From NCBI GenBank assembly GCA_003648765.1, contig QMPV01000007.1, positions 1-37,904 of the forward strand: 37,904 nucleotides of DNA, given 5' to 3'. The position numbers were made by a program, and so were the translations under genes. The stretch's first letter is position 1. Every line of letters begins with the position of its first letter. Of the stretch, positions 1 through 7,712 are shown piece by piece. The DNA is from Candidatus Aminicenantota bacterium. GTDB taxonomy: Bacteria; Acidobacteriota; Aminicenantia; Aminicenantales; Aminicenantaceae. The notes under the pieces were generated by a model. That model was given only the letters and a program-made list of their open reading frames with translations, ran no database searches and was not told where the DNA came from.

Positions 1-564
1 AAGTTGAGTAATGGTTATTTGGGGAGCCAAGATAGACTTAAATTCATTGTAAGCCACATATAGGGCATCAATTTCCTGGAGTAAATATTCCTCGATAATT
101 TGCTGAGTCAATCCTCTAAGATTCTTTAGCGTTTCCTCTTGGCGATGGTCAATACAACTCCAGACAACGGGGTAATCCGGCCGATGTTTAAAAAACAAAA
201 TAGCTTTTTTACCTACTAAAGCCAACTTCACCTGACTAACAGTTGCTTTCTCAGCCAAAAACTCCCAAGTTTTTTCTAATAGATTGGCATTAAAAGCCCC
301 ACACAGTCCTTTATCGGAAGTGATAATTACTACTTGTATTTTTTTCTCCGCTCGCTTCTGCAAAAGCGGATGACCAGATTCACCCAAGAGCTGGGCCACT
401 TCTGAGAAAAAGGCTGGGCTTTCGTGCCAATAGGGACGCGTTTCCAAAACTATCCGTTGTAACTTCTTTAACCGCGCCGTGGCTACGGTTTTCATGGCTT
501 GGGTAATCTGTTGAGTATTGCGAATACTTTTGATACGTCGTCTGAGATCAATTAAAGCTGGCAT
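1..564 (-). CDS. atpG: ATP synthase F1 gamma subunit, 3' end beyond the left edge (partial)
   Basis: The first 188 codons of the gamma subunit, the central rotor shaft that couples F0 rotation to catalysis in the alpha3-beta3 head. The reading begins MPALIDLRRRIKSIRNTQQI, the conserved N-terminal coiled-coil helix of AtpG, and continues with TQAMKTVATARLKK. The family motif ITSDKGLCGAFNANL follows at about residues 90-104. Full-length gamma is about 285-290 residues, so roughly the last third, which includes the C-terminal shaft helix, lies outside the window. The ATG lies one base after the atpA stop codon, so translation is probably coupled. atpD and atpC would be expected next, off the left edge. 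Identity is certain from motifs and gene order. Confidence 0.95.
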   Translation of the reverse strand, partial: MPALIDLRRRIKSIRNTQQITQAMKTVATARLKKLQRIVLETRPYWHESPAFFSEVAQLLGESGHPLLQKRAEKKIQVVIITSDKGLCGAFNANLLEKTWEFLAEKATVSQVKLALVGKKAILFFKHRPDYPVVWSCIDHRQEETLKNLRGLTQQIIEEYLLQEIDALYVAYNEFKSILAPQITITQL

Positions 565-565
565 C

Positions 566-2083
566 TTAGACTGTGCCCTCCCGAAATCTCTGGTTAAATT
601 CCTTCAAAGCTGTGGCAATCGCCTCATCCAATTCGGGGGTAATTTCTTTCTTCTCAGCCAATTTTTTCAATAAATCGGATTTTTCCTTATCCAAGTAAGC
701 ATACAACTTCTTCTCGTACTCTTTAATCACAGTGACCTCAAACTCGTCCAAGAAACCCCGATTACCCGCATAAATGATAATAATTTGCTTCTCTACAGGT
801 AATGGTTCATATTGATTCTGCTTGAGAATCTCAGTCAATCTTTGGCCTCTCTCCAACTGGGCTTGACTGGCTTTATCTAATTCCGTCCCAAATTGGGCGA
901 AGGTGGCTAATTCCCGATACTGAGCCAGATCCAAGCGCAATTGCCCGGCCACTTGCTTCATGGCCTTAATTTGAGCATTACCTCCTACCCGGGAAACAGA
1001 AATGCCGACATTAATGGCTGGTCGAATACCCGCATTAAATAACTCCGGCTCCAAATAAATCTGCCCATCGGTAATAGAGATAACATTGGTAGGAATGTAA
1101 CCGGAAACATCGCCGGCTTGAGTTTCAATTATGGGTAAGGCAGTCAGAGAGCCTCCACCATGTTCATCATTGTACTTGGCCGCTCTTTCCAGAAGACGGG
1201 AGTGAAGATAAAAAACATCACCTGGATAGGCCTCTCGACCTGGCGGCCGCCGTAAAAGAAGAGAAATTTCCCGGTAAGCAGCGGCATGTTTGGACAAATC
1301 GTCATAAACTACCAGGGCGTGTTGACCATTATCTCGGAAATACTCGCCAATGGCACAACCGCTATAAGGAGCCAAATATTGGAGAGGGGAGGGATCACTG
1401 GCCGAGGCGGCCACAACAATGGAATAATCCATGGCCCCAAAATCTTCAAGTGTTTTAATAATATAGGCAATGGTTGATCTTTTCTGCCCAATCGCCACAT
1501 AAATACAAATGACATCCTTGCCTTTCTGATTAAGAATCGTATCCAGAGCTATGGCCGTCTTCCCAGTCTGGCGGTCACCAATGATCAGTTCTCTCTGTCC
1601 CCGACCAATAGGAATCATAGCATCAATAGCTTTAATGCCTGTTTGGAGCGGTTCTTTAACCGGCAACCGATCAACTACTCCAGGTGCCAACCTTTCCACA
1701 TTCATATAAATATCTGTCTGAATAGGACCCTTTTCATCAAGTGGCTGCCCCAAAGGATTCACTACTCGACCGATTAAGGCTGGCCCAGAAGGAACCTGAA
1801 TAATTCGATGGGTCCTTTTAACTAAATCACCCTCTTTGACCAAATGACTTTCTCCGAGAAGCACAGCCCCCACACTATCTTCTTCGAGGTTGAGAGCTAA
1901 ACCGTAAACTCCCCGAGGAAATTCCAATAATTCGTTGTACATGACTAATTCTAAACCATAAATCTTAGCTATCCCATCTCCTACGGAAGTAACCGTACCA
2001 GTTTCCTGGACATCAAACTCAGTTTCAAATCCTTCAATTTGTTGCTGAATGATTTTACTTATTTCATCTGCTTTTATTTCCAT
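566..2083 (-). CDS. atpA: ATP synthase F1 alpha subunit
   Basis: Non-catalytic nucleotide-binding subunit of the F1 head, 505 residues, the normal length for the family. The P-loop GDRQTGKT is at residues 169-176. The alpha/beta signature [14 protein letters not shown] is at 355-368 and contains the arginine finger R365, which completes the catalytic site on the neighbouring beta subunit. The N-terminal beta-barrel segment ([14 protein letters not shown]) is intact. The ATG lies four bases after the atpH stop, and atpG starts one base downstream, as expected for a tightly coupled atp operon. Nothing is unusual in the protein. Confidence 0.98.
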   Translation of the reverse strand: MEIKADEISKIIQQQIEGFETEFDVQETGTVTSVGDGIAKIYGLELVMYNELLEFPRGVYGLALNLEEDSVGAVLLGESHLVKEGDLVKRTHRIIQVPSGPALIGRVVNPLGQPLDEKGPIQTDIYMNVERLAPGVVDRLPVKEPLQTGIKAIDAMIPIGRGQRELIIGDRQTGKTAIALDTILNQKGKDVICIYVAIGQKRSTIAYIIKTLEDFGAMDYSIVVAASASDPSPLQYLAPYSGCAIGEYFRDNGQHALVVYDDLSKHAAAYREISLLLRRPPGREAYPGDVFYLHSRLLERAAKYNDEHGGGSLTALPIIETQAGDVSGYIPTNVISITDGQIYLEPELFNAGIRPAINVGISVSRVGGNAQIKAMKQVAGQLRLDLAQYRELATFAQFGTELDKASQAQLERGQRLTEILKQNQYEPLPVEKQIIIIYAGNRGFLDEFEVTVIKEYEKKLYAYLDKEKSDLLKKLAEKKEITPELDEAIATALKEFNQRFREGTV

Positions 2084-2087
2084 CGGC

Positions 2088-2633
2088 CTATCCTTTAATT
2101 AAACTTTCTTTTAAACGTTCCAAACATCCTTGAAGGGACAAGTCATAAATAATATTGCCTTTCCTGACTGAAATCCCACCAATTAATCCCGGATCGAGAT
2201 GAAAACGCACATCGACAGGAGCTCCCTCTAAACGAGCTAACTTTTCTTGAAGCTTTTTCTTCTCCTCTGAAGTTAGATCAATCACGGAATAAACATCAAA
2301 GGTAACAATCCCTTTTTCCTCATTCCAAATGTCAGGTAAGTAAGCCAGAATTTCAGGCAAGATATCTACCCGACCGTTCTCAATTAAAAGTAACAAAAAA
2401 CGCTTGGTTTTGTCTGAAATCTCAGGCCAAAGTTGGAAAAGGGAACGAGCTATTTCCCGGCGTTTATTGGGAGACAAAATCGGTGTCACCAGAAGTCGAT
2501 CGAGCTGAGGATAGTTCTGAAGAATTTTTTGAAATGTTTGGAGCTCTTGATAAACCCGGGAGAACTCTTGCCTAGACTCAAGAGCCTTAACCAGGCCTTC
2601 GCTATATCTTTTAACGAGCAACAAATTTCTCAT
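2088..2633 (-). CDS. atpH: ATP synthase F1 delta subunit
   Basis: The delta subunit (OSCP homologue) sits on top of F1 and joins it to the peripheral stalk. The length of 181 residues is normal. The start ([13 protein letters not shown]) matches the conserved helical N-domain. The C-terminal segment [20 protein letters not shown] is the characteristic delta/OSCP signature. The first 23 bases overlap the end of atpF, so it is probably read by translational coupling with the b subunit. The position between atpF and atpA is the canonical order. Confidence 0.95.
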   Translation of the reverse strand: MRNLLLVKRYSEGLVKALESRQEFSRVYQELQTFQKILQNYPQLDRLLVTPILSPNKRREIARSLFQLWPEISDKTKRFLLLLIENGRVDILPEILAYLPDIWNEEKGIVTFDVYSVIDLTSEEKKKLQEKLARLEGAPVDVRFHLDPGLIGGISVRKGNIIYDLSLQGCLERLKESLIKG

Positions 2634-3192
2634 ATAACTTATCCAAGTTATTAATTGATTTAGCCACCAACTGATGATGGCGTTCAGAAGATAAAGCCTC
2701 TTTTATTTTTTGCCGAGCCAACTTAACAGCCATGGCTGCCGCATATTCTCTTAATTTAAACACATTTCTTTGGTATAACCACTCTATTTCTCTACGAGTT
2801 AAAGCTTTAATTCTTTCTGCTTCCTGCTGGGCTAATTCCATTATTTCTTTTTTCCTTTTCTCTGCCTGTCGAAGTGACTCTTCCCGAATTCGCGCCAATT
2901 CCTCATCCAGTTTCGCCAGCCGGGTATTAATCTCTGACTGTTTCTCGAGCCAAACTTGTTTCTCTCGAGCGGCTTCGGCTAACTCTTGCTGGACCTGTTG
3001 ACCTCTAGCAGTCAGGAAATCCCGGATTGCTTTCCGTAAAAGCCACCCCAGACCACCGAAAAGAACAATAAAATTCAAAACTTTGCCCAGCATGACCGAG
3101 CCCGAAGCCGAGTGTTGACCTCCTTCGGGTGTGACCATAAATAAGAAAAATGGCAGAACCACCAAAAGCCAATGTTTCTCTTTAGTTCTCAT
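2611..3192 (-). CDS. atpF: ATP synthase F0 b subunit, with a signal-peptide-like N-terminus
   Basis: Peripheral-stalk b subunit, 193 residues, longer than the usual 155-165. The extra length is at the N-terminus. A short basic start and a hydrophobic run (LLVVLPFFLFMVT, residues 9-21) precede a polar stretch, and then comes the real membrane anchor (about 36-54). A long charged coiled coil (about 60-170) follows and would dimerise with b'. This two-hydrophobic-segment layout resembles b subunits of Deltaproteobacteria and relatives, where the first segment acts as a cleaved signal sequence. That is known for the family type, while cleavage here is inferred. The gene abuts atpF' (stop and start share a base) and overlaps atpH by 23 bases. 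Confidence 0.92.
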   Translation of the reverse strand: MRTKEKHWLLVVLPFFLFMVTPEGGQHSASGSVMLGKVLNFIVLFGGLGWLLRKAIRDFLTARGQQVQQELAEAAREKQVWLEKQSEINTRLAKLDEELARIREESLRQAEKRKKEIMELAQQEAERIKALTRREIEWLYQRNVFKLREYAAAMAVKLARQKIKEALSSERHHQLVAKSINNLDKLYEKFVAR

Positions 3193-3608
3193 TAATGAAG
3201 CACCTTCTCTTTGATCCGTTCGGCCAAATCATCGGTCTCTTCGGCTAATTTCTTTTTGATCTCCTCAAGCTGACCAGCCAACCGCTGCTTAGCTTCCTCA
3301 ACCCGGGCTTGATATTCCTGGTTAACCTCATTAATCAGTCTTTCTCTCTCCTCCATGGCTTTTTTTTCTAATTCATCAATTGTCTGTCGAGCTTCCTTTT
3401 GAGCCACCTTTATTTTTTCTTCTATTTCTTGCAAAGTTTTTTCATAGGCCTCCTGAGCTTTAGTCGCCGCCTCTCTATCTTCTTTCAACTGCTTCTCCCT
3501 AGTGGCTCTGATCTTTAAAACCGGCCGGTAATAAACTTTATTTAACAAAAAAACCAAGACCCAGACTATCAAAAAAACAATAATTACATTAGCGTCTATT
3601 GACAGCAT
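3192..3608 (-). CDS. atpF': ATP synthase F0 b' subunit (second b-type stalk subunit)
   Basis: Short b-type peripheral stalk subunit of 138 residues. One N-terminal membrane helix (VIIVFLIVWVLVFLLNKVYY, about residues 6-25) is followed by the conserved RPVL turn. An almost uninterrupted highly charged coiled coil runs to the C-terminus. With the following longer b gene it makes a b/b' heterodimer, as in cyanobacteria, Alpha- and Deltaproteobacteria and Aquificae. I chose the ATG at 3608. An in-frame TTG three codons earlier (3617) is possible but has no Shine-Dalgarno sequence, and even the ATG has only a weak TGAGA. It is the first gene of the atp block and a promoter candidate lies just upstream. 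Confidence 0.93.
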   Translation of the reverse strand: MLSIDANVIIVFLIVWVLVFLLNKVYYRPVLKIRATREKQLKEDREAATKAQEAYEKTLQEIEEKIKVAQKEARQTIDELEKKAMEERERLINEVNQEYQARVEEAKQRLAGQLEEIKKKLAEETDDLAERIKEKVLH

Positions 3609-3640
3609 TTTTCTCAAAACAAAAATTTAAATTGAAAGAA

Positions 3641-3669
3641 AATTTAACACGAATCCCTAGAAAATGCAA
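3641..3669 (-). promoter_or_regulatory. Candidate promoter for the atp genes
   Basis: On the minus strand TTGCAT (3664-3669) and TAAATT (3641-3646) are separated by 17 bases, with a TG one base before the -10. This sits in the 85-base gap between folC and atpF', which is long for this operon and otherwise empty. Initiation would give a leader of about 25 bases. It would let the ATP synthase genes be transcribed independently of accD-folC. Both boxes are about 4/6 matches, so this is a moderate prediction. Confidence 0.4.
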
Positions 3670-3702
3670 GGTGTCATCTCTGGTGTTTGGGCTGTAATCC
3701 TT

Positions 3703-5007
3703 TTATCGTTTCTCTACCAGCGGCCAGTATTTTTTCACTTCTCCCACTAAATAAAGTGAACCAGCGGCCACTATTATCCCCCGCGAGGAAACGATTTCTC
3801 GGGCTTTCTGGAGAGCTTGAAACACCTCGGGAACCATTATTATTTTCTCTTGAAAAACGCCAACTCTCTGATAAATCTCTTGAGGAAAAGCCGAACGGTG
3901 ATAAGGAAAGCGAGTCAAAATTATATTTTTGGCTGGGGGAAATACTATCTCAGCCATTTCGGCAATCCGCTTGTCCCGCATGCAAGCAAAAATCAAAACA
4001 TCTAAGGAAGGTAAAAATTCATCTATAAATTTCCGGAGGGCTTTAATGCCAGATGGATTATGGGCCCCATCAATTATCACCAGAGGCTCTTCACTCAAAA
4101 TTTCCAATCTGCCTTCCCAGTGAGCAACCTCTAATCCCGCCACAATTTTAGACCTCTCTAAAGGACGCCATATTCGCGAGAGAATGTCAGCCACAACTAA
4201 AGCGCAAGCCGCATTCAAACCTTGATGGTGGCCTAATAAAGAAGGGGTAAATGTGTATTCCTCTCCTCTCCAAATAAATTTAAATTCCGTTTTAAAACCT
4301 TTTCGGTTTAGGATTCTCAAACTGTCCTTTTGTTCCATAACTTTGACCAAAGGAGCCTTTACTTCAGCCGCTTTTTGTTGTAGACAGAGGTCAGCCTCCT
4401 CAGCCGTCACAGCAGTGATTACCGGACGGCCCGATTTTATAATGCCCCCCTTTTCTCCCGCAATCTGGGCCAAGGTGGAACCCAAATATTTCTCATGATC
4501 CAATCCAATAGAAGTAATGACCGAACACAGAGGTTCCAAAATGTTAGTGGCATCATAACGACCTCCTAGCCCGACTTCGATTACTCCTAAATCAATTTTC
4601 TGGTGGGCAAAATAAGTGAAAGCTAAGGCGGTTAAAAATTCGAAATAGGTGGGGGGAGTGAGTAATTTTCCGGCAACTATCAATTCATCTATTCTTTTTT
4701 TTAAAAAAGCAGTCAACTTAGCAAAATCTTCCTCACTAATTAATTGGTCATTTATTTTGATTCGCTCCCTGACTGAAACCAAATGGGGTGAAGTATAAAG
4801 GCCAACTTTATATCCATGCAAAGAGACGATTTTACTTAAAAAAGCGCAAACGGATCCCTTACCGTTAGTTCCTCCAATTAAAACAGAGGCAAATGAATCC
4901 TGAGGATTGTCCAGGGCCTTTAGAATTATCCGGATATTATCTAAGCCAAACTTAATCCCGAAAAGCTGCAGAGAATCAAGATATAAAGTTGCTTCCCGAA
5001 AATTCAT
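3703..5007 (-). CDS. folC: Bifunctional folylpolyglutamate synthase / dihydrofolate synthase
   Basis: A 434-residue Mur-ligase-fold enzyme that adds glutamate to dihydropteroate and to folates in the cytoplasm. The P-loop GGTNGKGSV is at residues 45-53. The family motif of the central domain (VIEVGLGGRYDATN) and the C-terminal domain (VIIDGAHNPSGIKAL) are present. Length is typical. The start overlaps the accD stop by the sequence ATGA, a standard coupled junction. The accD-folC pairing is widespread in bacteria and supports both assignments. An 85-base gap then separates it from the atp genes. Confidence 0.95.
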   Translation of the reverse strand: MNFREATLYLDSLQLFGIKFGLDNIRIILKALDNPQDSFASVLIGGTNGKGSVCAFLSKIVSLHGYKVGLYTSPHLVSVRERIKINDQLISEEDFAKLTAFLKKRIDELIVAGKLLTPPTYFEFLTALAFTYFAHQKIDLGVIEVGLGGRYDATNILEPLCSVITSIGLDHEKYLGSTLAQIAGEKGGIIKSGRPVITAVTAEEADLCLQQKAAEVKAPLVKVMEQKDSLRILNRKGFKTEFKFIWRGEEYTFTPSLLGHHQGLNAACALVVADILSRIWRPLERSKIVAGLEVAHWEGRLEILSEEPLVIIDGAHNPSGIKALRKFIDEFLPSLDVLIFACMRDKRIAEMAEIVFPPAKNIILTRFPYHRSAFPQEIYQRVGVFQEKIIMVPEVFQALQKAREIVSSRGIIVAAGSLYLVGEVKKYWPLVEKR

Positions 5008-5795
5008 GTCGGGCGATTGGTAAACAAGCGAAGAACTCGACCTAAATATGATTTCAATTGACGCCGGTGGACTACATCATCCAGAAAACCATGCTCCAAA
5101 AGAAATTCTGACCGCTGAAACCCTTTAGGTAACTTTTCTCGAATAGTCTGTTCAATGACCCGGGGGCCAGCAAAACCAATTAAGGCCTGAGGTTCGGCAA
5201 TATTAATATCGCCCAGCATGGCAAAACTGGCCGTCACTCCACCCGTAGTCGGGTCAGTTAAAACAGAAATGTAGGGAATTCCTTTCTCGTCAAGACGAGC
5301 TATCGCCGCACTAGTCTTCATCAATTGCATTAAGGATAAAACTCCCTCTTGCATGCGAGCTCCTCCTGAACAAGAGACAATTATAATGGGGGTGTTAGTC
5401 GAGTAAGCTTTCTCTAAGGCGCGAGTCACTTTTTCACCCACCACTGAACCCATACTCCCCCCCATAAACCGGAAATCAAGAGCGGAAACAATAACCTCCA
5501 TTCCTTCTAATAAGCCTTGGGCATTAATGACAGCATCAGGAAGCTTCGTCTTCTCCTGGTTTTCTTTCAATCTATCAGAATATTTCTTGGAATCTTCAAA
5601 TCCGAGAGGATCGCAAGGATAAAGATGCTCATCAAAAACATTATAATTTCCTTCATCGAAAAGCATGGCCAGCCTTTGCGGGGCGGAAAGACGAAAATGA
5701 AAATCACAACTGGGACAAACATAAAGATTATCTATAATATCCTGCTTATAAATAATTTTACGGCAATTATTGCAACGCGTCCATAATTGAGCCAT
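5004..5795 (-). CDS. accD: Acetyl-CoA carboxylase carboxyltransferase subunit beta
   Basis: Beta half of the carboxyltransferase that makes malonyl-CoA, the first committed step of fatty acid synthesis. It partners AccA, which is not in the window. The N-terminal zinc ribbon has four cysteines (C8, C11, C27, C30). The crotonase-fold core follows, with GGSMGSVVGEKVTRA and SCSGGARMQEG as expected. Length of 263 is at the short end of the family (usually 275-300), because the tail after the core is trimmed. AAGG five bases before the ATG is the ribosome site. The stop overlaps folC in an ATGA junction. Confidence 0.95.
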   Translation of the reverse strand: MAQLWTRCNNCRKIIYKQDIIDNLYVCPSCDFHFRLSAPQRLAMLFDEGNYNVFDEHLYPCDPLGFEDSKKYSDRLKENQEKTKLPDAVINAQGLLEGMEVIVSALDFRFMGGSMGSVVGEKVTRALEKAYSTNTPIIIVSCSGGARMQEGVLSLMQLMKTSAAIARLDEKGIPYISVLTDPTTGGVTASFAMLGDINIAEPQALIGFAGPRVIEQTIREKLPKGFQRSEFLLEHGFLDDVVHRRQLKSYLGRVLRLFTNRPT

Positions 5796-5879
5796 TCTTG
5801 CCTTCTCTCTGACCTTTATCCGTCCTTCCCCTCCTTGAGGAGCTGCGTCTCCTTTACAAAGAACAACTTAGTCCTTAGT

Positions 5880-6356
5880 TTAAGTCCCTCCTTTATTTTC
5901 CTCTGTCTTGACCTTGTCGAATAATTCGTCTAGTAAAACTGTCACTTTCTCTGGAGAGGGAAGATCTTCCTGAATCTCCATCTCCTCCTGAATTAAATCT
6001 AGCACCGTGGCCACTAGTTTATTCCTATCATATGGCTTCTCAAAATAAGCTGAGGCACCAAAAGAGCGCAAAGCTTCTTTGCGGTATTGAGGGCCTTTAT
6101 ATAGGCCGGTGACAATCACCACAGGCACATCTCCCTTTGACTCTTCATAAATTCTTTGGCAAAGATCAAAGCCATGAAGCTTGGGCAACATTGCTTCCAA
6201 AATAACACAATTGGGCTGTTCTCTTTGAAACAATTCGTAGGCAGTCTGACCATCAGTGGCTGTGAGGATTTTGAATTCATAAGGCTTAAATAAACTGACT
6301 AAAGATTCCAGACTATTCCGATCATAATCGACAATTAACAATTTCTTCTCGGGCAT
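5880..6356 (-). CDS. Stand-alone receiver-domain protein lacking the phospho-acceptor Asp
   Basis: A CheY-like receiver of 158 residues with a short acidic C-terminal tail and no output domain. Counting from this ATG, the switch residues T83 (in VVIVTG) and K107 (in YFEKP) are kept. The acceptor position, normally Asp in ILDVMLP-like strands, is Glu54 (ILEAMLP). The acidic pair at the start is D-Y-D (10-12) instead of D-D or D-E. Glu at this site often mimics the phosphorylated state, so this may be a constitutively active or phosphorylation-independent protein interaction module. That is inference. An in-frame TTG at 6362 is an alternative start with GGTGG about 11 bases upstream. The gene lies 84 bases upstream of accD on the same strand. 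Confidence 0.82.
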   Translation of the reverse strand: MPEKKLLIVDYDRNSLESLVSLFKPYEFKILTATDGQTAYELFQREQPNCVILEAMLPKLHGFDLCQRIYEESKGDVPVVIVTGLYKGPQYRKEALRSFGASAYFEKPYDRNKLVATVLDLIQEEMEIQEDLPSPEKVTVLLDELFDKVKTEENKGGT

Positions 6357-6688
6357 GTTCAATGAATTTTAGTCCACCCGTGCCCTAAAGTCAAACCCAG
6401 GAGCACTAAAGCCACCCTGCTTAATTTCATGATGAGAGCAGGTTCAGGTTATCACCTCTCACCTTTGACTGGAAGTTATTTAGAAGTTTTTAATAAGAAA
6501 TATAACTCACTCTTATATACCTTTTTCCTCCCTTTCGTCTGCTTTAACTCAAAGGTAAAAGCTGACAACCTGAGCTCGATTTTTTCTCGTCTGGTCTAGA
6601 AGACAAAAAATATTCAAATGTTACAGGTAAAAATCTGGCTTCAGCCCACCAATTTGCCGGAAATAAGGAAGCTTACTGGAGCAAAATA
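6357..6688. other. Divergent intergenic region between the receiver gene and the GT2 gene
   Basis: This gap separates divergent genes and holds no tRNA or convincing open frame. On the plus strand it contains a distal promoter candidate (6465-6494) as well as the proximal one listed separately. At 6433-6460 there is a tandem CAGGTT pair inside an imperfect stem (GAGAG..GGT with ACCTCTC). I could not pick a convincing promoter for the receiver gene on the minus strand. Confidence 0.5.
6465..6494 (+). promoter_or_regulatory. Candidate distal promoter upstream of the GT2 cassette
   Basis: TTGACT (6465-6470), 18 bases, then TTTAAT (6489-6494). Each box matches the sigma70 consensus at five of six positions. 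It would give a leader of about 225 bases before the GT2 gene, compared with none from the proximal promoter. Prediction by eye only. Confidence 0.3.
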
Positions 6689-6717
6689 TTTACCCATTTG
6701 GACGGTTATGTTATATT
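6689..6717 (+). promoter_or_regulatory. Extended -10 promoter predicting a leaderless GT2 transcript
   Basis: TTTACC (6689-6694), 17 bases, then TATATT (6712-6717) preceded by TGT, that is an extended -10. Seven bases separate the -10 from the ATG at 6725, so transcription should begin at or next to the start codon. No Shine-Dalgarno sequence is present before this ATG, which agrees with leaderless translation. The spacing equals that at ftsK. Confidence 0.5.
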
Positions 6718-6724
6718 GACCTGG

Positions 6725-7705
6725 ATGAATAAAGAAATAAATAAGTTACTTTCAATTGTGGTACCTGTTTACAACGAAGAGCCCAGTTTAAAGGAATTAC
6801 ATCAGGAAATATCTTCAGTCTGCCAGGCAATGGGCCGGCCTTATGAAATTATTTATGTTGACGATGGGTCTACCGATAATTCTTTCGAGCGCCTGCGTGA
6901 AATTCAACAACAAGATTCCCGGGTCCGAGTTATTCGTTTAAGAAAAAACTTTGGTCAAACTGCCGCTCTCTCGGCCGGGTTTGATTATGCCCGAGGAGAA
7001 ATCATAATTTCCTTGGATGCCGACCTCCAAAACGACCCTCGGGACTTCCCTCGTCTTCTGGAAAAATTAGAAAAAGGCTATGACCTGGTGAATGGTTGGC
7101 GAAAAAAACGCCGGGACCCTCTCCTGACTCGCCGCATACCTTCAATGGTGGCCAATTGGCTCATTTCCCTTATTACCGGCGTTAAGCTCCATGATTACGG
7201 CTGCACCTTGAAGGCCTTCCATCGAGAAGTGGTGGACAACATAAAGCTTTATGGCGAACTTCATCGTTTCATTCCGGCTATCGCTAGTCATATTGGAGTA
7301 AATATAACCGAAATCCCGGTCAATCATCGCCACCGTAAATATGGCCGTTCCAAATACAGTTTATGGCGTTTCTTTAAAGTAATTCTTGATTTGTTAACAG
7401 TTAAATTTCTATTAAGCTACTCCACCCGACCTTTGCAGATCTTTGGCACCTTCGGCCTGGTCAGCGGAGTAATCGGTGGGGCTCTGGGTCTCTATCTAAC
7501 TTATCTGCGGCTTATTGTGAAACAAGGGATCAGTAACCGCCCTTTACTTCTACTGGCTATTCTGCTAATTGTCATTGGTATTCAATTCATCTCCATTGGT
7601 CTTCTGGCTGAATTATTAGTCCGTACTTATCATGAATCATCAGAGAAAAAAATATATTATGTTCGGGAGATAATCGACTCGAGTTCCTCCCCCTCTTCAG
7701 AATAA
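6725..7705 (+). CDS. GT2 polyprenyl-phosphate glycosyltransferase with two C-terminal membrane helices
   Basis: A 326-residue inverting family 2 glycosyltransferase of the DPM1/ArnC/GtrB type. It charges a polyprenyl phosphate with a sugar from a nucleotide donor at the inner face of the inner membrane. The GT-A catalytic motifs are DDGST (46-50) and DAD (98-100). NFGQTAAL and the HRKYGRSKY segment match GtrB/ArnC-like enzymes, and two hydrophobic helices (about 238-262 and 275-300) close the protein. I prefer the ATG at 6725 to the in-frame TTG at 6698 because the shorter form starts at the family's usual point and fits the promoter. It is clearly paralogous to the GT2 at 15198. Sugar specificity cannot be read. 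It opens a four-gene plus-strand glycan cassette. Confidence 0.9.
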   Translation: MNKEINKLLSIVVPVYNEEPSLKELHQEISSVCQAMGRPYEIIYVDDGSTDNSFERLREIQQQDSRVRVIRLRKNFGQTAALSAGFDYARGEIIISLDADLQNDPRDFPRLLEKLEKGYDLVNGWRKKRRDPLLTRRIPSMVANWLISLITGVKLHDYGCTLKAFHREVVDNIKLYGELHRFIPAIASHIGVNITEIPVNHRHRKYGRSKYSLWRFFKVILDLLTVKFLLSYSTRPLQIFGTFGLVSGVIGGALGLYLTYLRLIVKQGISNRPLLLLAILLIVIGIQFISIGLLAELLVRTYHESSEKKIYYVREIIDSSSSPSSE

Positions 7706-7712
7706 CCCATCC

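Noticed and set aside
2732-3001. Serine- and cysteine-rich plus-strand frame opposite atpF.
   Set aside because: It is the antisense shadow of the charged coiled coil of the b subunit and has no independent support.
6359-6430. A 23-codon minus-strand frame (MKLSRVALVLLGLTLG and onward) ending at the start of the receiver gene, resembling a leader peptide.
   Set aside because: No Shine-Dalgarno sequence precedes it and no promoter was found. A short hydrophobic frame of this size can occur by chance.
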